A stretch of 64,000 bases of DNA from Incurvaria masculella. Its lineage: Eukaryota > Arthropoda > Insecta > Lepidoptera > Incurvariidae. Below the pieces are notes generated by a model. That model searched no databases. It was not told the DNA's origin and was given only the letters and a program-made list of their open reading frames with translations. The stretch covers positions 9,008,501-9,072,500 of the forward strand of contig OX335641.1 in the NCBI GenBank assembly GCA_946894095.1, given 5' to 3'. The position numbers and the translations under genes were made by a program. Position 1 is the first letter of the stretch. Every line of letters starts with the position of its first letter. This document shows positions 32,620 to 46,084 of this stretch, in pieces.

Positions 32620-33645
32620 ATATAAAAGGTTCACAACGCCCATAGTACGTAGAAACGATGACTGTCACAAAAACCCAAACAATGCATTTTAATTGCGTCG
32701 GCGGTAATCAAAGCCGAGCAATCTGCATGTTTAATGTCTACGTAATCGATTACAATCACCTTCAGAATGGTTTCAACTTAGAAAACGTATTTTCTCTCAA
32801 GTTGACAGGGATAATAAACTGCCTGTCAAATCTTATTGCACGTACTATAAGGCCAGTAACTTTGCATGTAAGTATGTAACTTAACCCATTATTACGTCAC
32901 TGTTTCGATTTTTAACCGACTTCAAAAAAGGAGGAGGTTCTCAATTCGACTGTATTATTCTTTAAAATAAATAAGGAAAGATTCGAAACTTAACAAACAC
33001 GGTGATTTCAAAACATTACTATTTTGCTATTTATTTGAGGTTAATCCGAGACTTCGATCGACATTTAAAAGACATTTATTAACAGTTTGAGTAATCAACA
33101 TGGTTTGATTGTTTTTTTTTTATAAAAAAGGAATTTTGGTGGTAGAACCAAGAGACTAAAGGTACTCAGAAAAGTTAATCCACCGCACCTCGCGAAACCA
33201 CGTTGAGCGAGGCATCGTAAGAGCGGATTTGCGGACTTTTGCTGAGCTATTCTTTAGGTAGTCACCTGAAGCAGAATTACAGACCCGATAGATGGTCAAG
33301 CAAGTTCGCGTACTTACTGCTCGACGATTCTACTCACCGTGTATCATCAGAATCACGCAACTTAGCCCGGACTCTATGTGGAGGCGAACTCGACCCGAAC
33401 GTGGGGAGCATACGCCGTACATGCAGGTGCTTAACCAACTCAACCTGCTGTCGTCATCAAAGTCAGTGTTGTTATCAGACACCAGAGGCAGTCGGGGTCT
33501 CACTTGATATTTTACAACGTTTTAATTATACGATACGACATGATGGTTTTAGCAATAATTTGGGATTGTGTTGACTTGTTAAAATATTTTCGATACGATA
33601 TATCTCAGCTCATTGATTCAAAATTTTGGGGAAATTTTCACTTTC
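32620..33645. other. Intronic DNA, nothing recognised
   Basis: Frames of up to 111 codons at 33239-33574 overlap on the same strand in two phases and show no domain, so they are not called. Confidence 0.4.
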
Positions 33646-33652
33646 ATTTGTG

Positions 33653-34028
33653 TTTTTTTACGTGACTGGACATGAATGGCTATAATACGACACCCACCGC
33701 ATGATTTAAACACACCGCATTCTCGGAAGAATTTTGTGTCATGACCACGGCTAACTAGATGGAAAATACGGACCATTGTTCATTGCCGCTTCGAACATTA
33801 TATTCATCTAATGGAATGGTACCAACCCGGGCAGGCTTAACTTACACCCTAGTAGGTGAAGAGGACCTGCAGTTTTACATGAATTCCTAGCCATGGATCA
33901 GTTCACATTCGTAACGAAAGCTGAGCCACACAGAAAGAGAAATAAAGTTGTGCATGAAAGGGGCGAGGATTTTAACCCAAACCCCTGGGATGGAAGTCGT
34001 TCCACCAGCCCTTGAGCCACGAGCCGCT
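33653..34028 (-). mobile_element. tRNA-derived SINE, full length
   Basis: On the - strand it starts GAGCGGCTCGTGGCTCAAGGG (A box) and has CAGGGGTTTGGGTTAAAATCC (B box). It runs through the body to GTCATGACACAAAATTC, TGTCCAGTCACGT and a poly-A tail (T run at 33653-33659 on +). Length 376 bp, similar to the copy at 35001-35400. Confidence 0.85.
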
Positions 34029-34029
34029 C

Positions 34030-35000
34030 AAATATTTTCTTCTGATTGTCGTGTTACTTGCGTTTCACCTCAGATTGGGTATTCTCGCATGTACTTTACA
34101 TTCACTTAAAAACAGTCGTTCTCACGGTGATCTTGGCTGCATCTGTAAAGCTATTGATCTGTCTCGCGAAGCGCGAGTGACATGGCACCAGGCGGCGTGT
34201 GTGCGTGTCGCACCACTCACCACTTTTTGTTAACACGTAACGTGTGATGTTCGTCATTGACGCTACCGATCTGACACACTTTTTTCTATAACCGGACATG
34301 TCAGACATGTCCGGTTATCTATCAAACATCTAATTACTCTATACTAGGCAGTTACCTCGTATGAAAGGATGTCATATGATTCTACCAGAAAGCAGATGTG
34401 ATATGACGATACACACTTGTTATTGGTAGCGAGTTTTGGTGAGTTTACTTATTTCCATTGTGGGAGTTAGCCGGTTACTCCTCTGATAGGAACTAGCGTA
34501 ACGTGTGATACAGAAGAGTGAAATGTTATGTCAGAAATACTTTTAAGTAGTCTTCTATTTAGATCGAGTTATCCCTCCCTCCAATTTTACGCTAGTTCAG
34601 TCCCTGGACGGACCGGGATAATGATCAATCTCCCTTCCACCATTTTCATTCAATGCTGTAATACAGCTTAATCCAAATAATTTAGAATTTTACATGAATC
34701 CCGTGTCAATAAATAACCATACTTCTCGTTCTCAGAGAATAAAGGATATGTACAGTTGTTGGGTTACAAACTCATGGTCTAGAACGAGTTCACAGGGGTT
34801 ACAGGACTCACACATCTGTATCATTTTTTATTAGGAAATAGTATACATACATATCTCACCATGAGTAACCGTTTTTAATTGCGATATTTTCATCGAATCG
34901 CCTAATTGTCAGGGTTAAAGTAATTTAAAGGAGTATCCTTACCATTATAATGCGTTTCTTATGGTGGAAAATTACGATGCCTGTTCAAATCTAGTTTCGT
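34030..35000. other. Intronic DNA with a perfect hairpin
   Basis: Holds the perfect 13-bp inverted repeat ATAACCGGACATG / CATGTCCGGTTAT with a 5-nt loop at 34288-34318, and the weaker pair AACTAGCGTAA (34492) / TTACGCTAGTT (34586). No gene seen. Confidence 0.5.
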
Positions 35001-35400
35001 GCGGCTCGTAGCCTAGTGGCGCGGGGACTGGCCTAGCTTACCAGAGCCCTGGGTTCAATTCCGACATGCACCACTATCTTTCTCTTTCCGAGTTCGATAA
35101 GTGCATTACGTCACGAATGCGGGCTGCTCCATGGTTCCGAATCCATGTAAAACTGTAGGTCCCCTTCCCCTACTAGTTGGTAGGGTTTAAGCCCGCCTGG
35201 GTTGGTACCATCGCATTGGATGAAAAGATGGTCGAAGCGAACATTGTCCGTGTTTTCCATCCAGTTCAATGTAGCCGTGCTCTTAAAGGGTAGGTCCTGG
35301 CATGGCACCTAATTCCTTCGGGAATGAGGTGTATTAGGCTAATATCATAACGGTAGTTGTGTGGTAATAGCCATCCATGTCAGGTCGCATAAAAAAAAAA
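35001..35400 (+). mobile_element. tRNA-derived SINE, full-length reference copy
   Basis: Begins GCGGCTCGTAGCCTAGTGGCG (A box) and has GAGCCCTGGGTTCAATTCCG (B box), then an unrelated body of about 300 bp and A11-12 at 35388-35400. Its body phrases (GGTACCATCGCATTGGATG, GTTTTCCATCCAGTTCAATG, GGTCCTGGCATGGCACCTAA, GCCATCCATGTCAGG) were used to recognise all other copies in this window. Poly-A points to mobilisation by an L1/CR1-type partner; the partner is not identified. Confidence 0.9.
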
Positions 35401-36210
35401 GTTTTGAGATGAGTAGAAAACCCCTGTTTCAGTTTACTTGATATTTGGTATGTAATATCGGGCAAAGAATATCTGTGTAATGTCAATGTAAATCAAATCC
35501 GAGTCATGACAATAAATAGAGAATCTTCGTTCAAATGATTCTTGTTTCTATATTATATATTTTTTGGAATAAAACAGAATACAGACACGGATCTGCTTTA
35601 ATTGGAACGGTGATTTTCAAAGTATTAGCATGCTTCGATTATATGGGGAGAATAATTGTGTGATGCTTCCGATCCCACCGGCGTCAGTAAAGTAACATAA
35701 AATAAAATATATATTTTTGAACAAAGCGTAAGAGCGTCAGAAATTTACTGTTATATGATTGAAATATAGTTAGACCATCATTCTTCATTTCATGTTTTTG
35801 AAATTTCAAAATAGTTTTAGTTATTAAAAAATATATTAAATGTATAATCTTGTATCTGAATGCTGAATGAAATCAGCTGTAATCACTCCCTTACTAAAAA
35901 AATATAAAAAGAAGTTTCGGTTTTAAGTACATAATTGCACGGAGAAGTGTTCATAATGAGATGCGACGTGTGAACTGCATCAAGTAAGATGAGATGCACT
36001 AGATTTTTACTTACGTTAATTTGGTTGATGGAATATATCATTGTATATGCTGGTAGAGTTATTGAACTCCCCGTGAACGATCTAAAGCCCATGGGCGTCG
36101 TCAGGCACCGCTTATGTAAGGTCCTGACGTACGCCATTTGCCAACATTAACGTGAAAAACAGATATTTTGTTTTATTAATAACTTTCAATTTAGGACAAA
36201 TATATGGCTA
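35401..36210. other. AT-rich intronic DNA
   Basis: Nothing recognised. Confidence 0.4.
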
Positions 36211-36214
36211 TTAA

Positions 36215-36330
36215 TTTTTATGTAACTGGATATGGATAGCTAATATCAAACCTAAGACACAACATGAGAACTAGGTGCCATGCCATGGCCTTCCTTACAT
36301 TGCTCGGCTACATTGAACTCGATGGCATTG
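36215..36330 (-). mobile_element. tRNA-derived SINE 3' fragment
   Basis: GTAACTGGATATGGATAGCTAAT, ACTAGGTGCCATGCCATGGCCTTCC and CGGCTACATTGAACTCGATGG match the inverted SINE 3' body. Sequence then changes abruptly into repeat family Y. Confidence 0.65.
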
Positions 36331-36352
36331 CTATTAAACGGGGTAAACAATT

Positions 36353-36546
36353 GTTTTTGTGTTTCTTTTATTCTTGTTCTTTTTGCCTTAAGCTGTTCCA
36401 CCAAGAATTGTTTCGCAGTAGATCTAAGTATGTATTTCATACTGCGGAGGGAAAACCAGTAAAGTTTATTTACGGATTCTTCTTTCCGGGTTGATAGAAT
36501 CCGCGGATCTATCAGTTTTTGACTACCAAAAAAGTATAAATACATG
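36353..36546. repeat. Dispersed repeat family Y, copy 2
   Basis: Aligns with 16331-16563 through CTTAAGCTGTTCCACCAAG, AGATCTAAGTATGTATTTCAT, GAATCCGCGGATCT and TTTGACTACCAAAAAAG. The frames inside are by-products of the repeat. Confidence 0.6.
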
Positions 36547-36549
36547 AAA

Positions 36550-38530
36550 TGTAATGAAAAGCATTCTATTTCTTTTTCTTAATTTCCTCTGATGATTATC
36601 TTTTGGATAATTTAAGTTAAGTTTAAATTTTTTATTTGTTTTGTATGTTACCTCTATATACTCATCTAAATATGTGTTAAATTATGTAAACCTTATCATT
36701 CCTACTTTAATATATTTATCTCTTTTGGTTTTTTTTTTTCATGTTATGCAATATAAATGTGCAATGTAAAAGAACAAAAATTGCTTGGAATGTAAACATT
36801 AAATAGCCCACGTATAGTCACACGCAGACAAACCGAAAGGTTTCGCGTGTACAGCATAATGTAATCATGTATGTTTCTAAAATATGAAAATAAACGCCAT
36901 TTTGTGGCAATGAACTGAACTGAAACAGATGAACGTTAAAACACGGAATGTTATAATCGCTAGGAAGTTAGGCCTCACGACATCGTTGCATTCGAATGCA
37001 GCAATGTCACAGAGAAAGTCACACTCATGACCCAGCTACGTAGAGCCTTGACAATCGCCAAGACAAACATAGTAGCAGAGAGCAATGATTAAAGAGGCGA
37101 GCGCACTTGCTCAGCGGCCTGTGGCAGAGAATAACAGTTGTATAAATGAATTAATTTTCTTGCAATTTTCACCGGAGCTATGAGCAGATTCCCGTCATGC
37201 TCCCCCGCGCGCCGTAAGGTCCGACGTACACAGCGCTTGATTTCTGATTTCGTTTTTAATAAACTAAACTTGATACCGCATTACGTCCAATTATCAGAGG
37301 AATGCGCCACGATCTAGTTGTGTGTGATTCAACTTAGTCAACTTCAACACTTTGTGTTCACGCTTATAAAATTTTGTTAATAGAATTAAACGTATTTACA
37401 ATTGAACGGGGCTGTCCTGGTGGACCGTAAATAATAATGTTTTTCATTGGTTTTGTTTTCTGCTTTTTATATCATATTTTGACTGCCTATTCTTGAAACT
37501 AAAGCATTTTAGTAAAATAATTGAAATTGATACGTTCATTGATTTTAATTATTATGAATAGTGTCATTAGCGTTTCTTACTATGAAATTACATCACTCTA
37601 TTATTTACTTAGATTTTCGAAGAATACCGGGCTCATCCATTTTGAAACCAGGGGGCCACCACAACTAAGTATATATTACTAAATTATATTTGTAATTTAT
37701 AATAATAATTATGCAATACGATTGCTTGTTTGATTGTTTAGATTTTTTTTTCTACATTAGTATTCTTGCTGACCTGCATATTCCTTAGCATATGAACGCA
37801 TTTATAGTCACACATAATCTATAAAAAGTAATTTTCCTCTTTTCTACAGATAATAAGATTCTTAGGTAAAATAGTTAGGTAAAGTATATATCATAGGTAC
37901 ATTACATTTTAACACTTAACCAGTAGCGTTGTGCAATATGCAATATGTCTCTAAAGTGGCAATTTGTATCAATCAATAGAGCTAGGTAAGTGTCTATTTT
38001 ATTAGTTTAAAACTGTTTGATTGAAATTTGTTGTATTGAAAAATGATTTGTCTTAAATAAAATATGTTCTATGTGCAACTGCCCTTACCCTTCGAAGATA
38101 GAATCGCGTCAGTCTGTTTGCGCGCATTTAAGAGGGCTGCGCGCTCCGTCGACCACGATTGACGTTTTTATACAAACCCGTTTCGAATATAAGCAACGTA
38201 ATTAACTGTATCAGTTTAATACTTTGCGATGCAGACAGATGTGTAGGGTTCACGGTTGTCGTACAGCGGGCAACTTTTCACGATATAAACTTAATATTTT
38301 TGTGTAAATAATCCGAGAGGGCCTAGTGTAGCATTTGTCGTTATCTTATGTCGAATATGACGAGTACAATATCGAGGGTGGGCTCCGTTTTTTCTCTTAA
38401 TCGATATTGACAGGCGCATTTCCATTGATGATTGCCTGGCACCCACGTGGCACTCTACAAACTGAGCGGTAGGGTGAAATTTACCGATTGCCTATAGCAT
38501 TGTAAAATTTTCCGAACCGATTCTCTATAG
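36550..38530. other. AT-rich intronic DNA
   Basis: A slightly GC-richer stretch lies near 38095-38160. No gene, RNA or known repeat. Confidence 0.4.
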
Positions 38531-38533
38531 CAA

Positions 38534-38665
38534 TAAGGAACGAAGCGGCAAAAAAAACCGTGTTTACCTTCCAGTTAAATATAGCCGTGCTCAAATACAG
38601 GGAAAGTCCTGGCATTGCACCCAGTTCCTACGGGAATGTATTGTGATAGGTTATTATATCATGAG
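38534..38665 (+). mobile_element. tRNA-derived SINE fragment
   Basis: AAGCGGCAAAAAAAACCGTG, AGCCGTGCTCAAA, AAAGTCCTGGCATTGCACC and TCCTACGGGAATG match the 3' half of the SINE. Head and tail are missing. Confidence 0.65.
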
Positions 38666-39439
38666 TATTATTTATATCATTGCAGTCATTTTGACGGAAT
38701 TATCAGAAGTCATACGTATACAATATTTCTCGCAAATTTCGGTCCGCAGTTTGGCTAAGCATTAGTTTAACTATTATGTGGGTGAATCAAAAGGCCTGTT
38801 GAAGTATCACTTCCCTTAAATAACTACTGCTTCTATTTATAGTTATATACATAATAATTATTGCTTTATTCTACCAACAAAGTCCCTCCTCAGTTAAAAT
38901 TTAAACTAACAACTGAAATCAGCCTTAGAAGGTCCCACATAACATAAGTCCTACAAGTCCATTCCGAACACAGAAACAAAAACCTCCGAACGTTTCTCGC
39001 GCTCGAGAGTAGAAATGCTTCCTGCTTTTGAAATCAGAACCAAATATAAATATGTTATGTAAAACAATTTAGCAAATATTTTATAGAAAGCATGTGCAAA
39101 GCAATAGGCACGATCGTGGTTATGCACGACACATGACGGAAACAAAATACATATTAAGCGTTTTACTATATGTTTGTGAACGTAGACAAAAACTTATTTA
39201 GTGTGCATATTTCGTGCGAGTTTAAATCTTTTCTCATAGCTTTAATTTCTTCAGATTAAGATCTAAGAATCGATATATCGTTCATCTCGCAATAATTACG
39301 TAAATTGTTACGCTTTCTATTCTTCAAGCGTATTTAACATAATTCTGTTTCAAATACTGATGTATTAGATTTTTGTCCTTTATGCAACTGCTTATTGTGA
39401 TAAATAAAAAATCAACACTTTTCTTTGGTTGGTCGTATA

Positions 39440-39555
39440 ACATGACTTCACAGGATTTGTTCCTCACAAGCGATACTATTGACTGGTGCAATAATACAGG
39501 CTTCCTTATTTTTTTTCTAAATCTACGAGTTCGTTTCCCGGCTAGGATTTTTTTT
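39440..39555 (+). repeat. Dispersed repeat family W, copy 2
   Basis: CATGACTTCACAGGATTTGTTCCT, GTGCAATAATACAGG and ACGAGTTCGTTTCCCGGC match 8999-9115. Possible decayed SINE head. Confidence 0.5.
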
Positions 39556-39559
39556 TATT

Positions 39560-42500
39560 TTACTGCATTAAATATATTTTTGCAGAGAATTCTTAATTGA
39601 TAACTCCAAACAATGTATTGCAAAAATCTTGATTTAAGTGAAAGGGTGGCATTAATTTAATTCATAATTTCAAAAATATACCTCTGGAATTTCTACCTAC
39701 AACTCTTCAATAGTGACCTAGCATAACATTTTTTTATTTACATATTTCCAACAAAAAAAGATTTAAAGTGGAGATTTTTCAATCTATATTTCGATTTTTT
39801 AGACACGCTTGGTTTTTAAAAACCCATTTAGTAACGCTATATAATTGAAATCATAAGCTTAATTTGTAATTTAAGTGATAGTTTGTATTAAATATGGATT
39901 ACCAAAGAATTAAGTAGATTAAAGTTAGCTAAACTTATGCAACTAAAGTAAATTTCCTCACATGTTTGAGACACTTAATGGTGCTTGACACAGTGCTCAT
40001 AATGACCAACACAAAAACGTCTGAACACGTTTTGACTGATCATTAATAACGAGACGGAGCGTTTGACGGCGTCTTCATCAATAGTCAGTATTGGCATATA
40101 TAATTACTCAATTAAATGTTACTTTAAGGTATAAAAATGTACTAATACGAACTGCAACAAATGAATCCTCATAGATTTATGACCATCTAAAATTGAAGAA
40201 ACAATTTGTATGCACTCTTATTGAAATACTTTATTGGTGTTTTATATAAAAGTATTATTTTCTTTACCTGTGTGAAAATTTAGAAAAAGAAAAGAATTGT
40301 TATACTTCACTTGCCTTCATGTATTTATTGGTTTAATAATTAGGCTCAACATTTTAATAAGTATCATTATTTAAAAACGCAAATTAAAATGTGCTAAAGG
40401 TGGATAATCATAAAAATTAAGAACTTAATTTTTAAACATCATTTTCAAACCTAGTCTTTTAAAAATGCAACTTCAATGTCACGTTTAACTCAAACTAAAA
40501 AAAACGCTACACTTTTCGATCAGATATTTTTTAAACTATGTCGTTTCAAAATTACATAACTTACTTATGTTTGCAGTGGTTCTGTGTATGTGTAAAGATA
40601 TAATGATTTAAATATGTTGTACTCAATAGGTATTGCAAAGAGGGAATCTTTAAAATCTAAGATTGGAACAGTAATAGCATGCTACTTATGGGCAGTATTA
40701 AACCTTCCCTTTTTAAAAACTCCAACATACATGTTTTACTTCGGTCATTTTCTTAATAAAATATGTAGACACATCCCGTTCACACATTCACTAACGCCGT
40801 ATCGCCGTAAACTGCAGTCGTCCGACGTTACATATGGGCCTTAAACATGGTGCAGTTCGTAATTAGCAAAAAATAATAAATTGCAGAAATGTGCACCGAC
40901 ACTAGCATGCGCTTCCGCCATCATACGAAGAGTTAGGGTCGCACAAAAGGTCAGGTGCACTCAAAATTAATTTGCAGCTATTTTGCATTCAGTTCGAGTT
41001 AAAATTAATGCGTTATTATTGCAGAACGATAAATGTAAGCATGAGTTATTTTTGAACGCAGAGTGAATTATGTCCGTCATGTGTGGTCTTCTATTACTAT
41101 GAATGAGACAAATTGCCATACATAATTTATTACGAAATCCTCGAACCATTGTAGACCCGTTTAAAAGGAGAGACCTTTTTTTATCGATTCAATGGAGATG
41201 ATACAAAGTTCCGTACCAAAAATTTAAGGACTAGTTCCTGGTTTAAAACCATGGATTTTTTTTTTAGAAAACCGACTTCTTACACTATATTTTTAACCAA
41301 AATATGAAAATACACAGCATGCTATTCATGCTTATATCCAAAACTGTTTCCATTGAATAAATCTGATTAATTCGTGATTAATGAATAATCCCGTTCTAAA
41401 TGGTCAAATATGATGGGTATCCGAATCAAATCGGCATTTAGTTAACGGTTAGACCGACGAGGTCATGAGATATTATATTTTTTCCGAGCTCGCAAATTTC
41501 GTTGCAACTTAACGTAAAAAGCAACAAGTTTCCAAACACTAACGAAAAGAAGCTAAAAGTAAGTTTTATTCATAAAAAAATACATAACTCTATCCTTTTA
41601 GGAAAAAACTCAGATATGCAACATTTTTTGTTTTCATAAATCAACAAAATTGGTGGAATCAGCTTAAATGCATCCAAATCTAAATTATAAAATAATATTT
41701 GTGGGCCTAAAATACGCCCAAATATACGGAAATGCCTTCATTATGATTTTATTTTTACGTGCGGGATCTGTCGACCGTAACATGATAATTTCAAATATAT
41801 TTTCAATACGTTAAGCTTTTATGGCCATGTGCGCGCGGCATAATCAATTCAGTTATTATTTACTCAATTTATAGGTCGTGTAAATAATTTTATGACGTCA
41901 TTATTTCACGTCAGAAAAAGTGTTTTTCTTATTACTGCCGAGTGAATCGCTCATTGTTCTAGATAATCAAAGTATTTATTATGAACTAACAATACCATTC
42001 ATCTAAGTTAATATCGTGTTTGATAGCATCTTTTCATATTGTCATGGTATTAGCACACAGTACTGTATTCTTTAGGAAACGATTTAAGGAGTTTCCTTGC
42101 ATAATGTGAGCACATGCAATGGTAAAACATCACTGTTAAGTTAGAGACCGATGCTTATACTCTGCATTGCATTACAGTACGTATGTTTATGTTATGTATT
42201 AAACAACAGAAAACCGAAAATAAATGTAATATTTCGTAACATATATTTTTTAATATTTAAGAACTTGTTTATGTATAGCCAGATCATTATAACTTTCCAA
42301 AATAATTTGACCGCATTACAAAGCATCAAGGAAAAGTTTATTTGCTTCCACGAAATCCTGCTGACATACGGTAGTACAGACAACAAAAAAAACATGTTAC
42401 ATATATTCAGTAAACACTAAAACGAATGTTTAAGAAACTATGAGTAATATAATAAATTCGCTACAACTTCTTTACCTTATATCCTAACATCATACATTGT

Positions 42501-42850
42501 CGAATATGGCCAGTAAATTGTGTCGATTTTCATAAAAACCATTTGACCCATACAAATAGGATGCACTGCGAGCGCATGCTATGTCTATTATTTGACCCGT
42601 ATCTAGACATATCAACTACGTACTTAAGTGACATTACCCTTGAAATAAATAAAGTTCTAACAATAAAAATTGATAAAATATTGAAAACTGCAACTTATGA
42701 ACGAGAGGAAATCAATTTTCATCGAAAAAATTATCCCCTTTTTTAATATAATAGGAGGCCTATGAAGAACGGGCCTTCGGGACCAATTAAATTGGAGAGT
42801 TGTACGAAAATTGTAAAATGTTAGTTTTTACATATTACAATTTTTTTATT
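39560..42850. other. AT-rich intronic DNA
   Basis: Only short hydrophobic-looking frames typical of AT-rich DNA (for example about 42151-42420). None has splice context or motifs I recognise. Confidence 0.4.
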
Positions 42851-42854
42851 CTTG

Positions 42855-43791
42855 CTAATCAAAGTACTGGCCCAAATTATCTATAAAAGTTTGCCCTTTT
42901 GATGGCAGTTGTATATCCCTTTACTGTAGAAACCGGACGGGAAGTGATGAAGTCAACGAAAGCGTTGTCCTACCTCTCGGGTGGTCTACATTTCAAAAAG
43001 GTGGAAATATCCTAGTTGGGACAAAGTCCCCAAAAGTATGGTGGGTAACGGAGAGCTTCCAGCTCTAACGGTTGTACCTCTGCGATGGTCTGTCGTGAAG
43101 TGTGAGCTCGCGCGTTGTCGTGGAGAAGCAATCGGAAAAAGCGATTGACCAGTCTTGATTGTTGAATTGCGAGTTTCTTCATCATTGTTTGCAATTCTTG
43201 GAAATAACCATCTGCCGTCACTGTTGTTCCATTCTCTAAGAAGCTATGATTCACAAGTCCGGCACTTGTCCACCAGACATTCACCATCATATTCCTATGA
43301 GCAATCTTCTTTAAGCGCACTGATTAGGTGCTGTACCCGGGTCCACCCACTGAGGCGAACACCTATGGTTGTAGTTCAGGATCCACTTTTCATCGCAGGT
43401 AACAATTCCATTTAGAATTCGCTCGTTTCTATGCCGATTCAGTAGTCCTATGCATCTTTCGACGCATAAGTTTCGCTGTTGATCACTCAGTTCATGTGGC
43501 TTGTATAGCTTTCCGATTTGACGCACGTGCTTCAGTGTTGTTTTTCTACTAACTCCAAAGCCCGCAGCAAGCGCAGCCGTATGTTGAGTTGGATCCACTT
43601 CCACTATCGCCTTTAATTCGTCGTTGTCGACAATGGTTACCGGCCGACCGCGAGGCTCGTTCTTCAACTCAAAATGTTCAGATCCAAAACGATTGAACCA
43701 ATTATAGGCCGTGTTTATGCAAGCAGTGTTACGTAAAATTTTCACGTGAGAACTCATATTCAAAAATTTTACGAATTTTCAGTTCATCCAT
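42855..43791 (-). pseudogene. Mariner transposase, degenerate
   Basis: The - strand frame from 43763 reads NTAYNWFNRFGSEHFELKNE, PRGRPVTIVDNDELKAIVE, then YKPHELSDQQRN and IVTCDEKWIL. The first motif is the end of the paired-type DNA-binding domain and CDEKW holds the first catalytic Asp. After a frameshift near 43315 another frame gives NVWWTSAGLVNHSFLENG and LLHDNARAH (second Asp), then YPPY. The region of the third Asp (S/T-D-Y-HLF in relatives) is disrupted by a stop and further shifts. The end reads FIDNLGQYFD. The start is probably ATG at 43791 (MDELKIRKIF), also frameshifted. At about 312 codons against a usual 345, it cannot make active transposase. I could not find the inverted termini. 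Confidence 0.9.
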
Positions 43792-43799
43792 AGCGCAAA

Positions 43800-44375
43800 A
43801 ATCAACCACAATTTCACAAAAACAAAACACTATCTAAAAACAAATGACTGAATTTAAAATTAAAAATAATATAAATCATTTGAATTTCGAATTGCTTGCC
43901 AATCCACAGATAATTAAATCTGAAAATGCTGTTTATAAAATTTTCAATTACTTGGGTAAAGACCTAGTTGTTTTGTTTGTTTAAAAACATTGATTTTGTT
44001 TGAAAGTGAATATTTGTTATTTAAATAATATTATAAAATGGTATGTATGTAGTAAACAAAAAATAAATAAAAATAAGGTAAAATGTAAAAAAACACTAAT
44101 TCTTCTCCTGAAGTCTGCCATTTCTGTTGGTTTATTAGAAATCCTTTACAATTCTATATTTTTACGAAAACCATTTAAAAATGTACGGATAAACATGACG
44201 ATGAAGATGATAATAGATTAAAATACGTTTTACCGCTTTTAAATTCTAAGTTTGTATATTTCTATTTCTGCCAACGCTACTAGAGGCACGTATCCTGCAC
44301 TCGAGTCGGCAACGTTTAAATGGCTTATCATTAGGTAATTACTATCATTGTAAAGGCTGCTACTCACATACACGT
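43800..44375. other. AT-rich intronic DNA
   Basis: No mariner terminus or other feature could be identified. Confidence 0.35.
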
Positions 44376-44377
44376 AT

Positions 44378-44554
44378 ATCACACATGTGCATACATATTA
44401 ATATCTACTAATACATGGCGCTTTTTTCTGTTTAGATGTATGTACAAAACTAAGCTACTTACGTGTACACACATGTGCATACATATTAATATCTACTAAT
44501 ATATGGCGCTTTTTTCTGTTTAGATGTATGTACAAAACTAAGCTACTTACGTGT
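44378..44554. repeat. 88-bp tandem duplication
   Basis: The unit containing ACACATGTGCATACATATTA, ATGGCGCTTTTTTCTG and GTACAAAACTAAGCTACTT occurs twice at an exact 88-bp offset with one or two differences. A young tandem duplication; no coding content. Confidence 0.9.
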
Positions 44555-44692
44555 ACGTAGCAAGTGACAGGCAAATGAATTAATTTTAGTTTAATACGTT
44601 GTTGCAGTCATAGTGGTATGCACACATGTATTTATCTTATGAAGCATATTTCTAACGCTGAACACTCTATGGATGTAAAACTGTATGTTACT

Positions 44693-44897
44693 TTTTCCCG
44701 CTCGGTACCATCGTACTTGATGAAAAGATGGTCGAAGCGGCAATGAAAAATTGTCCGTGTTTTCATCCAGTTCAATGTAGCCGCGCTCGTAAAGGGAAGT
44801 TCCTGGCATGGCACCTAATAATGTGGTGTATTGAGCTAATATCATAAAGTTAGTTGTGTGGTATTAGCCATGCATGTCAGGTTGCATAAAAAAACCA
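44693..44897 (+). mobile_element. tRNA-derived SINE, 5'-truncated
   Basis: CGGTACCATCGTACTTGATG, GTCGAAGCGGCAATG, CATCCAGTTCAATGTAGCCG, TTCCTGGCATGGCACCTAA and a short A tail match the 3' half of the SINE. Frames on the - strand across it are by-products. Confidence 0.8.
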
Positions 44898-44899
44898 CT

Positions 44900-46080
44900 T
44901 TATATAATAAAAGATGTATATATCAATACGAAGATTTTTTTCTTATTTTTTAACCCGTCCAAATAGCCGTTTTGAAATTTAAATCTTATAACAACGTGAA
45001 GGTCATGGCATCTTGTTTCTTCAGTTAATTTATTCTCAAACTATGTAGGGCAGTGCCATCTGTTGATGAGTAGCATACTTACAATATGGCAACACTAACG
45101 CGGTGCCACACTCTAAATTTACTGTCACCTCAATATTAAATTATGAGTTTTTTTTAGTAATATATGATTTTCTCATATCTAAATAAAACATTTGTAAATC
45201 CAAGATGTCATCCAAATTAATAGAGCCATTTCCGAGAAACCGATTACAATTTATGTGTCTATAACACAGAAATTGGAATTCCGATTTTTGTGGTCTATAA
45301 TAATAATTTCTCGTATAAATTTATATCTGAGGGTTAGAAATCGAACCCATTCGAATATAAGCCTAATCTACAGTTTACCAATCGTAAGCCATTCTCAAAA
45401 AACAGATTTACAACTAATGTTTGCAGACAATCGAACGCACAGTTGCTTAATAAAACTTTCAAGGTAATCGCCTAGACGACAGGACTAAATGAAGTCCCTA
45501 GTCTAGCCCTTAGGCGCTTGTCGACACAGCGATAATAATTTATTATATTTACACAGAACAATCACCATCCCTCATGCGAGGCGCAATAAAACATTAACCG
45601 CTCAACGGCAATCGCCGATAAACTACAATCACAACAGGTCCAGCATAGACTCAAAGGACACTTGGAATAAATATGGAATAAGGGATGATTGAGCATAACA
45701 AACGTGATAAAATTACATTGTGATATCGTTTTTTTTTAAATACGGTTGCCTGGAATAAGCAATAAACTCCTCATAAGACTTTTGAATGTTGCCAAATCAA
45801 ATTTTAATCTATTAATGGAAATTTAAACGTTGCCAAAAATACTCTAGTTGCCCCAAACTATGTCTAAGCCTAAGCATTTTTTCTCCTTATGTGTTATCCA
45901 AAAATTTTTCAAATCTATCATTATATAACTGTACAAAAATAGGTTACAGAAATTATTCATTACCATATTCGAAAAAGTGAAGTAAGTAAAATAGATGCAC
46001 ATTTTGGCCGTTACAATAACACTCCAGAAAAAGCCGATAATAACTCACATGTTCACATCCTCAAGGACTGTCCAAAGATA
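44900..46080. other. AT-rich intronic DNA
   Basis: Nothing recognised. Confidence 0.4.
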
Positions 46081-46084
46081 CTTT

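Noticed and set aside
33239..33574. 111-codon plus-strand frame
   Set aside because: A second overlapping frame in another phase, no domain, no splice context and no codon pattern; treated as chance.
42151..42420. Hydrophobic 89-codon frame as a receptor exon
   Set aside because: Phe/Ile/Leu/Tyr-rich peptides arise readily from AT-rich DNA; no acceptor, donor or motif supports it.
43012..43763. Active mariner
   Set aside because: Frameshifts near 43315 and after YPPY, stops in the C-terminal third and no visible inverted termini make it inactive.
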